Positions 34,901-44,352 of a stretch of DNA of 64,000 nt are shown piece by piece. The notes under the pieces are model-generated. The model worked only from the letters and a program-made list of their open reading frames with translations, ran no database searches and was not told where the DNA came from. Source of the stretch: Aradus depressus (lineage: Eukaryota; Arthropoda; Insecta; Hemiptera; Aradidae). Within the stretch, counting starts at the first letter, position 1. Each line of letters opens with the position of its first letter. A program made the translations under genes and the position numbers. The DNA lies in NCBI GenBank assembly GCA_963662175.1, contig OY759218.1, positions 23,396,051 through 23,460,050 of the forward strand, given 5' to 3'.

Positions 34901-37900
34901 GTGCCAAGGCCATTTTTATAGCATCTTCAAATCCGAGAAGTGAATATTTCATGAATACATTTATAATAATTGGCTGAGTAAAGTCACTTTTGTCCTCTTC
35001 TAACTTGCTTCAAAAGTGGTCATACAGCACATTGATAGAAAGATCTAAGCACATTCAATCATTACTTTTCCTATTACTAGGATGTGTGCAAGACAAAGTC
35101 ATTCCCTGAATTCCATCAGTAAAGTAACATTATGACGTCATTTTGACAATGTTAGAGTAATCAAAAATATTGCAGACCAATGTTGTTCAGTTACATGAAA
35201 CCTTTAGAATAAGATACTATTGCAATAAGACTTTCTTGAGACGACTATACATGAAAATATCCAAAAACAATTGTTGAAAAGATAGGCACTAGGATTGATA
35301 TAGTCGACAAAATCTTTAAAATGTTGAGAGGAGATCGAGGTTCTGTCGAAAAAAAAAATTCGTCGATGAGTCACTTACATAGTGGCTTCTGAATCGTCAT
35401 ATTAAATTTGATTTGTCGATACATTCATTACAGATTCGTGGAAAATTGATAGGTGCTATCCTTATGATGTTTTGAATTTAAAAATACAATTTCATGTCGA
35501 TACATTCATTACATCGGCACTTATTGGAATTTTTCAGTTGAGTTCCCTCCCCTTTGGCTGATTCCGCTGAAACTTGAAAGGTATTATTTTTTTAGGGGTT
35601 TGAATGCACATATGAAAATTCGTATCAAAACATTTATTACAACGGCAGCTATTAGAGTTCTTCTGATATACCTTCTCTTAACACCCCTCTGCCCTTTGAC
35701 CGATTTGGTACAAAATCAATAGGTGTCGTCCTCAGGGGGTTCTATATACAGATAAAATTTCGTTACGATATATTCATTCCATTATCGTGACTTACAAGAC
35801 TACTTTGCCTCAGCTGAAGACCGCTGACACATCAAATACCCTGACTGGTACCCTGAACTGGCGCCCGTTACGATAATCACACACTGAACTTAGTTTTTAA
35901 AAAGAAATATATTTGATTAGAACAATAATAACTTGGTTAACACTAACAATAAGACATGTGGACACCACCGCTATCCGTACAAGACTGCGCGCGGTGGTCT
36001 GGAGGGGATATATATATAATCAGGGTACTTGATGTGTCAGCGGTCTTCAGCTGAGGCAAAATAGTCCTGTAAGTCGTGTTCACAGATATACAGACAGCAT
36101 TTTTATTTTAATTTTTGAAATTCCGTTGAAAACTTCGCATCAAATTTTGGACCGATTATATAACTTCTCCTATACCTCGAATAGCTGGGAAAGTATTTGG
36201 GCAACGTTTCGGAAACAGCTTATTCCCTTTTTCAGGACCTTATAATAACGTCGAGTGGATGTGTGTGTGGTGAAGCTGGTTGTGACAGTGACACTATCAG
36301 ACACAAATTCAAGCACATATCACCACGACCATACACATCCACTCAATTATCAGTCATTATAACGACCTGAAGAAGGATATAAACAGTTTTCTAACACGTT
36401 AGCCTTACACGACAGAACCTCCGACTTCCCTCAACATAGGTCAGCCTCTTCCAATGAGACTTCACCCAAGTTCCTAGCAAACTTTACCGGCCTATTCTGA
36501 AACATACCTTGTTCATATTAGTTAAAATCTCCGTTGATACATTAGGCAACTCGTTCGGTTCCTCCATTTTGGTGAAACTAGGTCCAGCCAAGTCTGAGCG
36601 GCTATTATTAACTCCACGAACTGACTCCATAAATTTATTTTCCTCTTTTACTTTATTATCTTTCATGAAATATGTTGGTTGCGTCATATTTTCCTTTTTT
36701 AATTCATCAAAAATATCCTCTGAATCACTTTCTTTATCAGAGTCTTCCAGATTCCCTAAAGATAGTAAACCGATTAATTTCATATACGTAAGTCAGCTAA
36801 GCTAAATATAGTAGATGCCGCAAAAAGGTATTGAAATATTAAAGATTTATAAAAATATATATATATATATATATTATTTATATTATACATGTATATATTC
36901 GTAAAATAACTGATGAATTAGATTTGAGATTCAAGGAATACCTGATTTTACAATTTGTTGAAAAAGCTTGTTTTGAAGAACTGCTTTTCCTATGCCGGCC
37001 TGAATATCAACTTTCGTTGTATTTTTCTGAATAGAGCGGTCCCCAACAGAATGAACACGATTAGAAACTGAAGAGCCGTCAGAAGAATCAAAACTTGTGT
37101 TATGACTTACATTATTCGATACATTCTCAAAATGTTCACTAGAACTTTCCGATTTCACAGCCGTCCTTGCATTGTCTCTAAAATGTAATGATAATTTAAT
37201 AGGATATCACCATAGTTTTTAAAATAATAAAACAATTGCACTCACGATTTGTTTTGTATCCTGGCAACATCAGGAAAAGGTGAAACTGTCTGAGTGGTAG
37301 TGTCATCTTCAAATTCCATAGAATTCGATTCTTGTCTCATCTGAAAATATAAGAAAATACATTTATGAATACGTCTGTAAAACGTAAAAATATATCAGAA
37401 ACATTTTCCGTGTTGGCAGGGAATTTGTCTCAATTTCATCTCGGAATTTGATCGACATAGAATTGTCGAATGTGCTTTGAGTATCCGTATATTGTCGACT
37501 GAGCTTATTTATAAATAAATTATAATGAAGTGTTCCATGTACAAGAGTGTCGAAACTGTCTGAAATAGAAACAACAAGTGTATCGAAACTGTCTGACATA
37601 GAGATAAGAGTACGAAACTGTCTGAAATAGAAACAAGAAGTATATCGAAACTGTCTGACATAGAGACAAGAAGTATATCGAAACTGTCCGACATAGAGAC
37701 AAGAGTACGAAACTGTCTGAAATAGAAACAAGAAGTATATCGAAACTGTCTGACATAGAGACAAGAGTACGAAACTGTCTGAAATAGAAACAAGAAGTAT
37801 ATCGAAACTGTCCGACATAGAGACAAGAGTACGAAACTGTCTGAAATAGAAACAAGAAGTATATCGAAACTGTCTGACATAGAAACAAAAAATTCTTAAC

Positions 37901-39959
37901 TTAAAACGAAGACTGTTTTATTATCATTATACTAAAAACACTCGATGAAGTATTTAAGGGGGGGGGGGGGGGGGGGGGGGGTTCGCTCACTCCACATTCA
38001 AAAACGTTCATTCAAATATACACAATAACTATAAAAACAAATCTCTACATAATAGTAAAATAAATGTCTCTGCAATAGTATAAAATTCACCATAAAGCCA
38101 AAGGAATTTAGTCATAAAATATAATAAATAATTTTTTTTAAAATATTATAGTTAAAAAATAAAATACACATAATAAATATCTATATTACAACCAGCCAAA
38201 ACCTTTTTACAATATATCTCCTACAGGACAACTACTTCCCTTAGTTTGGAACCAGTCTCTCACACCAGGTAGGTCAGGCAGGAGACGGGAGTTCACCACT
38301 TTTTTGTTAAGACTGTTCGTATCCTCATATAAAGAAAGTCGGATCTCCAAGCCTTCTAAGATACGTCTTCCCTTGGTACCCTTGTGCAACAGTGCCACTC
38401 TATGGGTACCAGTATGGCCCTCATTTTGACAATGAATAAAGTTTTATAGTCCGTATGTGTAATACATGTTGCAATCTTCACATATCAGTTTGTAAACACC
38501 GGATTATGTCCCTGAAAGGTACTCTGTCCTTCAGAACAGGAAACAATTCCTTAAAGTGTTTTAACTTTTGCAGGCCACCCTGACCCTGTCCCTAGTAATA
38601 GTACGACCCATCCTCTCGGACACAGGCCCTAGGTAAGGGAGTACACACCAATCCTTGTATACATCCTCATTCCTTTTCAGGCTTCGAAGTATAAGCTTCT
38701 TCTTGACTTTTTCCTTCATCATTTTTTCGAACAAATCCGCGACAGATCTGTTGACTTCTGCGATATGTTTTGTACAATTTTTCTCCATTTTGAAATTATC
38801 GCTGGTCAGAAGAACATGAAGCAGTCGGTAGTGCGAAAATGAAATGCAGCTATTTTGTGTCCATAAGGATGGGAAGTCTGCAGGTATAAATAACAGTGTC
38901 AGTGGAAGTAGGTTTTCTGTAAATGTCAAATGATGTATGTTAGGTACAAATTCAAATCTAAAAACTTTGATTACCACCCCTTTGAGCTATCCCAGTTATC
39001 CCTTAACTTCTACGCAGTGTGGGTGGAGTAAGTAAGATTTCATTTTGTTACTCTGTACCTGATGCTTTAAGGTTTATTTACTTTTCATTATTTGTATGTT
39101 ATATTTATTCGATCATAGATTAGCCACTGATGATGACGTTGTTGCGTTGGAACCAGGTTCTGGTCGAAAATAAAACAGTGGCGGATATATTCATTACATA
39201 GGCAGTTATTGGGGTTATTGAGTTGAGCTTCTCTCTTAATCCCCCCTTCTCTTTGATCGATTTGGCTGAAAATCAATAGGTGTCTTAGAGGGTTCTGGAT
39301 ACAAATATATTTCGTGTTAATACACACAGCTTTTTTTTTTTTAATTTTAGAAATCTGGAGGTCGGAAAACATGAAATTTCGTTGAAAAATCCGCATCGAA
39401 TTTCTGACAGATTACATAACTTCCCCTATACTTCGTATGGTTGGGGAAGTATAAAAAAAATATATATATATATAAACCACTTCATTTCGGTTAATCACAG
39501 CGACATACAATGTAGGGCTACGTCAACTGTCCTTCGCTAAATACTTTAATGACTTAGAACGTGGAAGATAGTGATACTTGGTAGTTCTACGTTGTACATA
39601 GAAATAAAATACGTTTTCCCATTGTTTTATTTTGGACCAGAACCGGTTTTCAACTCATCAGTGGTACATCCACCCACACAGAACAGTGGTTAAAAGACAA
39701 CATCACATATTTTACGTTGTAGGTTGCGATACAGTTGCCACTATGCCCCTTTGATTTTAAGTGCCTTCAAAGAGTTAAAACTGGTGGAGAAGCGGCTCAC
39801 GTCTTTTGAAATATAGTAAAATTTAAAGAATACAATACAGAAAGAATGTAACTATTCATGTAGTTATTACGACTCATGCCCGGGCTTTAACTACGAGGTC
39901 ATATCGCCTACTACCAGAGCGCTCTTTCATCTCTCTGGTGGATATGGGCCTGGTGGATA

Positions 39960-39994
<35 letters not shown>

Positions 39995-40565
39995 TACTAT
40001 GGATGTCCTAAATTTTGCCTACCTTAAATTTTTATTCACCTAGGGTATGGGTCTTTAACGAGTTCCTCACATCATACAGGCTCGAGACCAACGCTTAACG
40101 TTTCATCTGAAGTACGGCGTGCTCAGTGTATTTTCCACCTCCCAGATAAAAGACCTAAGGGCTTCGGCCGGGTTTCGAACCTGCGCATACCACTGAGCTA
40201 CTGGGGCCCTCTGTGTAACACTATTCAATCTTATCATTTGAACAATAGTAAATTATTATTATATATACCTCTTCGAGTAGGCTTCTCGATTCTGCATGAA
40301 AATTCATAGCGAGGACATCTTCACTTTCGTCCCGACTTGTAGCTGACTTTAATGAAACATTGTCGGAAGCTCTAAGATCAATCTGGAAAAAAAAAATGTA
40401 TTATAAATAAAAACAAAGACTTGTTTAATTTTTATATTGTTTAATACCACAAAAGTATATACATAAAGTGTACCGAGTTCGGCACTAAGTTCCTAAGTTT
40501 GCTAGGTTGTCATATTTGTACAATTTATTAGCTTTCAACTATATCGACACAGATCGCAGACATGT

Positions 40566-40605
<40 letters not shown>

Positions 40606-42749
40606 TAAAATATATATATTAAAATAATTGAAAGTGAATTGAGTCAAGGCCCTAATAACTGCCGATGGAATGAATGTATCGACACAAAATGTTAAATAGG
40701 ATTGAATATGATTAAGAAACCTATTGCTTTTCAGTCAAAGCGACCGAAAGGATTTAGAGCACGTATGAAAAAAATTTGAGGTGCAGACCAGATAGGAAAA
40801 TTCAAATGTTATGCAGGCCAAACTAAATAGAAAAGAACACTGACAATATTTGTAGGATTAAAATAAAAATTAATATTTTCATTATCAAGTTTAACGATTA
40901 TGAAGCACATATTTCATGTTTATGGCTGATTTATGCAGAACATATAGGCGGACAGTATATACATAGGGCCTGGGCTAGCTGAGAGGTAGCGTGAAACCTG
41001 GCCGAAGCCCTTAGGTCTTTTATCTGGGAAGTGAAAATACACTGAGCACGCCGTCCTTCAGATGAAAAGTTAAGCGATGGTCCCGAGCCTGTATGATGTC
41101 AGGAACTCGTTAAAGACCCCTATCCTATGTGAATAAAAATTAAAGGTAGGCAAAATTTAGGATATCCATAGTGGAGTCGGGCCCATGTCCACCGGAGAAA
41201 TGAAAGAGCGCTCTGGTAGTAGGCGATTTCCTTGTAGTTAAAGCTCGGGCAAGAGTCGCAATAAATAACTAACTAGAACAACATTGTTGTTCAGTGGAGA
41301 TATCGATAAGCGGCTCACCCACACCACTAATTTGTGGTCTAAACTATCTACATATACTTAGTCATACAAAACATACAAACCTTCTCAGAATAAAGTGAAC
41401 CATGAGAATCTTCATCTGTTGAAAAATTATGATTTTTTGATGTAAAACCATTATCCAATATATACGGCAGTAAGGAACTTATTCTATAATTTGGATCAAA
41501 CATCAGATTTCTGAAAATAAAATGAAATTTATTAAATTATTAGAGCTACACGATGTTGGCCAAATCGTGCACCGTTTTTAATCTAATTAACCTGAATCGA
41601 TTAGAGATAGTTATTTTTGTTACACTCTAAAATCTTCTTTTCTCATTAATTAATAAGAAAACAAATAAACATACTACAAAAATCCAGTTGATAACAATAA
41701 ATTAAAAGTTTTATTGGCATGTTTATTTATAACAGGTATGTTTTAGGAGCAGTTTTCAACCCCCTAACAGAAACAGACAGAGACTACCTGATACAATTGG
41801 TCGGTATCATTTTATGTATCAGTTATTTGCGAGTAGCTGATGAAAGTATCAGATTGATATTACCCTATCTGTTCCTAGTATTTACCTTTCAGTTTCCTCA
41901 GTCCAACGTTACGGGACGCCGAAGGGAGGTAATTAAACAGGCCAGAAAAAAATCATTAATTAAAAAAAAGGTTACAGATAAACGGTCGCTGTAATTATAC
42001 TGTACCACTGTAATTATAAGTATATTTACTAAATACCTGATTAATTATTAATAAGTGTTGTGTTAGGTAGTGACTCAAAATAAATGGTTAATAGTTGGCC
42101 AATTCGTGAAATGTATGAAATCATATAACTCATGAATTACTTTACCTTTTATCCAAATCATCTGGACAGATGTCAGCAAACATTCCACTGGATACTGGCT
42201 CATCGGATTTAGTTTTCAAAATTCTAATGCAATTGCGCAAAGAATTATGCCATTCATTTTCTATCCCGGAGGAAGATACGTTTTCTCGATTTTCCTACAA
42301 TATAACTTCCTTAATTTATTAACATTTCACATATACAACGCATGATACATAATAATTTCATTGTTTACGTACTTCACGTGAAAATAAAAAAGATTCATCT
42401 TCATCAAAAACACGATTTTCAATAAACTGTGAGTCTGCAACTGCTTGGAAATTATTAGAAATGGTTTTAATTTCAACTTTTGTTTCATTTAAATCTCTTT
42501 CAATACCTTCTAGACCTCTTAATGTCAAATGAGCAGTCGAAACCAAACCCTAAAAAATAAAAACTTACAGAAAATATAACAGTCAAAAACAGTCTTTGGG
42601 TGGTCAATTTTTAAAAAATATGATAGAATCTCTAAAATAACCAATAGTAAGAGGATGATAAATACTTTTGAGAATGCTTCAAGCTGATGTAGAAGATCCA
42701 CGTCATTTAATAAGAACCATTTCTTTCTCGATTCACGAAGCGCTTCAGT
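31910..42749 (-). CDS. WASHC2: WASH complex subunit 2 (FAM21) gene, ten exons, 5' exon missing
   Basis: FAM21 is the long, mostly disordered subunit that tethers the WASH actin-nucleating complex to endosomes through retromer and binds capping protein. Ten minus-strand exons joined at GT-AG sites stay in phase and give 680 codons plus stop. The N-terminal globular part ends in the family signature SQFIENRVFDED, where the family usually has QFIENRVYDE. The tail is acidic with repeated LF..LF motifs (for example SLFDKHSLF, KLFEDK..DDLF, NVFTDPL..NLFS), the retromer-binding repeat type. A basic TRPRIVQKRRLPTRRKKEE segment resembles the capping-protein-interaction motif. The first coding exon, expected to hold about 15-20 residues, was not found. 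At ~700 residues it is shorter than the ~1,300-residue human protein. The introns are filled with mobile elements. Confidence 0.87.
32681..33017 (+). pseudogene. MADF (Myb/SANT-like) accessory protein of Harbinger
   Basis: Harbinger elements pair the nuclease with a Myb/SANT-like DNA-binding protein. After MSWSDEQ the main frame reads IEMYRERNLLWDTTNPEYKN, then DGLMEIAVSFGI and the helices of a MADF domain. A one-base deletion near 32695 separates the start from the domain, and the reading ends in an intron donor at about 33010. Confidence 0.82.
33040..33207 (-). pseudogene. Harbinger nuclease start, truncated
   Basis: Minus strand: MSESDDAAAAAAAIIIAVAG, then RRRPRRFW, the usual lead of HARBI1-type nucleases. 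A frameshift near 33085 throws it out of the SMEEFLKDLV continuation. Confidence 0.6.
34040..34760 (-). CDS. WASHC2: FAM21 exon i (basic motif and LF repeats)
   Basis: 721 nt, acceptor TTTTTCAG, donor GTAAGT, phase 0 to 1. Opens with the basic TRPRIVQKRRLPTRRKK segment and carries most of the LF-acidic repeats. Confidence 0.85.
34809..34880. repeat. Perfect 72-bp palindrome
   Basis: Left half AATTTATGACATATCATATC TTATTGAGATCTCTTA is the exact reverse complement of the right half, with no spacer (centre CTTA/TAAG at 34844/34845). It is in the FAM21 intron 49 bp upstream of the exon i acceptor. Confidence 0.95.
34881..35349. other. FAM21 intron, no feature recognised
   Basis: Mixed-composition intronic DNA; nothing recognised. 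Confidence 0.5.
35350..36195 (+). repeat. Hairpin-family element with an insertion
   Basis: Head GTCGATGAGTCACTTACATA, several ~100-bp units, tail TTCTCCTATACCTCGAATAG with GGGAAAGT at about 36190. Interrupted by the inverted-repeat element at 35790-36074. Confidence 0.75.
35790..36074. mobile_element. MITE with 56-bp TIRs and CGTG duplication
   Basis: Arms ACTTACAAGACTACTTTGCC..TCAGCTGAAGACCGCTGACA..ACCCTGA are inverted at the right with four changes. CGTG is repeated at 35786-35789 and 36075-36078. The repeat word it interrupts is TTATCGTGTTCACAG, intact when the insert is removed. Interior noncoding. Confidence 0.88.
36201..36402. repeat. Foldback with divergent hammerhead-like motifs
   Basis: Left arm (minus) GGTCCTGAAAA..TTTCCGAAACGTTGC, right arm (plus) GACCTGAAGAAGG..TTTTCTAACACGTTA. 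The arms also pair at GTGGATGTGTGTGTGG / CCATACACATCCAC. Confidence 0.65.
36508..36755 (-). CDS. WASHC2: FAM21 exon h
   Basis: 248 nt, acceptor TCTTTAG, donor GTATGT, restores phase 0. Acidic DSDKESDSEDIFDELKKEN followed by the lead into the basic motif of the next exon. Confidence 0.75.
36942..37177 (-). CDS. WASHC2: FAM21 exon g
   Basis: 236 nt, phase 2 to phase 1. Ser/Asn-rich, ending IGKAVLQNKLFQQIVKS. Confidence 0.7.
37246..37340 (-). CDS. WASHC2: FAM21 exon f
   Basis: 95 nt ending in phase 2, acceptor TTTTCAG, donor GTGAGT. Encodes MEFEDDTTTQTVSPFPDVA. Confidence 0.7.
37540..37890. repeat. Minisatellite of alternating 29/32-bp units
   Basis: Repeats of CGAAACTGTCTGAAATAGAA, ACAAGAAGTATAT and CGAAACTGTCYGACATAGAG, ACAAGAGTA form a compound unit of about 61 bp, roughly 5-6 times, in a FAM21 intron. 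Minus-strand ORFs through it are artefacts. Confidence 0.9.
37891..38206. other. FAM21 intron with a 24-G tract
   Basis: Uninterrupted G run at 37958-37981; otherwise AT-rich. Confidence 0.6.
38207..38977 (-). pseudogene. Penelope-like element fragment (RT end to C-terminus)
   Basis: Minus-strand frames read LILRSLKRNEDVYKDWCVLP, PYLGPVSERMGRTI, HFKELFPVLKDRVPFRD, then after a shift a GIY-YIG start (GVYKLICEDCNMYYTYG) and NEGHTG..ILEGLEIRLS. This is the linker between reverse transcriptase and endonuclease plus a degraded GIY-YIG domain. At least two frameshifts. Confidence 0.7.
39130..39680. repeat. PLE-end motifs as an inverted pair, with a hairpin-family copy inside
   Basis: CCACTGATGATGACG..AACCAGGTTCTGGTCGAAAA at 39126-39180 is mirrored at 39610-39675 (GGACCAGAACCGGTTTTCAA..CATCAGTGG). 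A hairpin-family remnant (units and tail CCCTATACTTCGTATGGTTG at 39424-39445) lies between. Confidence 0.6.
39866..40212 (-). mobile_element. SINE A, near full length, with a C31 tract
   Basis: The reverse complement gives box A GTAGCTCAGTGGTATGCGCA, box B GGTTCGAAACCCGG and the full body to CCCGGGCATGAGTCGTAATA. A run of 31 C (39964-39994) interrupts the body. Confidence 0.88.
40269..40382 (-). CDS. WASHC2: FAM21 exon e
   Basis: 38 codons, phase 0 at both ends, acceptor TTTCCAG, donor GTATAT. Start of the acidic tail (SRDESEDVLAMNF). Confidence 0.7.
40640..40780 (-). repeat. Hairpin-family remnant
   Basis: One unit and part of another (TAATAACTGCCGATGGAATG, ATGTATCGACACAAAATG). Confidence 0.6.
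40970..41265 (+). mobile_element. SINE A, full length but degraded head
   Basis: Head GGCTAGCTGAGAGGTAGCGT, then GAGCACGCCGTCCTTCAGAT, GGTCCCGAGCCTGTATGATG, GAGCGCTCTGGTAGTAGGCG. The box B region is altered (GGCCGAAGCCC). Confidence 0.82.
41381..41510 (-). CDS. WASHC2: FAM21 exon d
   Basis: 130 nt completing the split codon, donor GTTTGT. Encodes DPNYRISSLLPYILDNGF, equivalent to the RPLPYLIGS region of vertebrate FAM21. Confidence 0.75.
41511..42145. other. FAM21 intron; unrecognised plus-strand ORF
   Basis: A 91-codon plus ORF at 41719-41994 (LGAVFNPLTETDRDYLIQLV..) has no recognised domain and no visible splice context. It is listed only so that it is not overlooked. Confidence 0.3.
42146..42294 (-). 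CDS. WASHC2: FAM21 exon c
   Basis: 149 nt, acceptor TTGTAG, donor GTAAAG, ends in phase 2. Encodes ENEWHNSLRNCIRILK, matching the helix that follows the signature in FAM21. Confidence 0.75.
42373..42549 (-). CDS. WASHC2: FAM21 exon b (QFIENRV signature)
   Basis: 59 codons, phase 0 to 0, donor GTACGT. Holds the helical segment and DSQFIENRVFDED, the most diagnostic motif of the family. Confidence 0.9.
42666..42749 (-). CDS. WASHC2: FAM21 exon a
   Basis: 28 codons: TEALRESRKKWFLLNDVDLL then HQLEAFSK. Acceptor TTTTCAG, donor GTATTT; phase 0 at both ends. Aligns with the W..WSLAADAGLL..L..FS start of FAM21. Confidence 0.8.
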
Positions 42750-44298
42750 CTGAAAATGTATCTGCCGATTGACCACTTCCTAAAATAATTTAAAATTTAG
42801 TAATTACCAATAACGTACAATAATATGTCAAAATATATCCCAATAGTCACCATTTCAAAAAAAAAAAGGAGTAGCAATGTTATACACAGCTATAAATATT
42901 ACGACTCAATATGCTATTTTAATGAAACTGCAAAAGTAGAAACGAATATATATTCTCTTTTTTAAATATGAGGTAACATTGAGGTTACACATGTAAACTT
43001 TTCGATGTCTATTAGCTCTTAATTCTCGGGAGTTGTATTTTTTTGTAATCATCAGTAAGCAAAAACCTAAGATTGAACATGTTAGAAAGTGTGATGTAAT
43101 AAGGATTTACTGTTGTTACATTTTTCTTTATTCGTCAATAAATAATACTAAATTAAAACTCCTTCAGTAATTATTATTCATTTTTTATTTCATTATTATT
43201 TGTTAATCGTACATAAAGTTAATACAGTTTTTTTCACTTTTTAATAGTTAGACAAAAACAATTGATTGAATTTTGTTGATGCTTTTCGCATCTTTATTCA
43301 ACTTTCCCGGCTTTCGGTTTAACTGATGGGACTAAACCAAAAATATGGAACTCCCCATTCTGATGAAATATATAAGCAATGATTTTTATAAGTCAATGAT
43401 ATTATATTGTTAATTTATTAATACTTAAAACACTTTTCTTTTTAAAAAATTGTTAACTTTTTTTTAATAATTATTTTTTACAGTTTACCTGTTTTGAATT
43501 TGACTCAAGCTAACGGCTGAGTCGTTTCATATCTTATATCGATACTGTAGTTCATAATTTATTTTTTGTTCGTTATATTTTACAGTTTAATTCGTTATCT
43601 TTTGTGCACTTCAGATTGGTAATAATTTCAGTTAACTAATCATTATATTGTGCTATGCATTTCAATAATACATAACTTCTAACTAATCACATTTTTTTCC
43701 ATTTTTCTGTGCTAATCAATACCGCCCTTTTAGGTTCAAGGTTCAATAAGTGAATAAACAAATATTTGAATGATTCCTATTCTTTTATTAATTTGTGCAT
43801 ATTATTTCGCGTTATTTTAATAGAATTTCTATTTTTGTTTAGTACTTCTTGCGAAAAATTTTAATAGGATGTTTTAGTGTTACTTATATGTACGCGCAAG
43901 CAATTTTGTTTTTTGTATGCTCATTCATCAACAAGCAAACTTTTAGGATTAACTAATACCTTATAGTCAGGTAACTAACTTTTATCTCATGGCTTATGAC
44001 GAAAGTCATTGAATATTCATTAATAATGATAAAATTATTGAGGGTGCGTGATTGAATGATGAATTGTCCTTAATTACTCGGATGTAGTCATTAAAGTTTG
44101 TTTATAGTGAATAAATTCATTTCTAGTTCGCGGAAAAGTTATTTAAAATTTATATTTTTAATTTGTAATTGTGAGCTGCGCCAGATGAGTGAACTTTAAC
44201 CTGCCTAAGGGTCATCTTAGCTAAACTTTTACACCGACTGATGTATTCTTGAAAGTTGCTGTGAACAGTGATACTTTTTTTGTAATAAATTTTTCAGT
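42750..44298. promoter_or_regulatory. Shared upstream region of FAM21 and CRMP
   Basis: The two genes face away from each other across this interval, which must hold the missing first exon and promoter of at least FAM21. CRMP may have further 5' untranslated exons here, because TTTTTCAG just before its ATG also looks like a splice acceptor. No TATA or initiator could be assigned by eye. Confidence 0.45.
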
Positions 44299-44352
44299 AT
44301 GTTTCAGGAAATGAGTGCTGCTCCCGTTAAGAAAGTTCCAATTCATCTTCAG
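44299..44352 (+). CDS. CRMP: CRMP exon 1
   Basis: Encodes [18 protein letters not shown], donor GTCAGT, phase 0. The second ATG (44311) is the more likely start. Confidence 0.82.

Noticed and set aside
36484..36805. Plus-strand ORF opposite FAM21 exon h
   Set aside because: Antisense shadow of the acidic coding exon.
37363..37888. Three overlapping minus ORFs of 122-151 codons
   Set aside because: Readings of the 61-bp minisatellite in three frames.
37540..37890. CRISPR-like array
   Set aside because: Alternating units are contiguous with no unique spacers, and the genome is eukaryotic.
41719..41994. 91-codon plus ORF as a small gene
   Set aside because: No recognisable domain, lies in a FAM21 intron on the other strand, no splice or promoter evidence.
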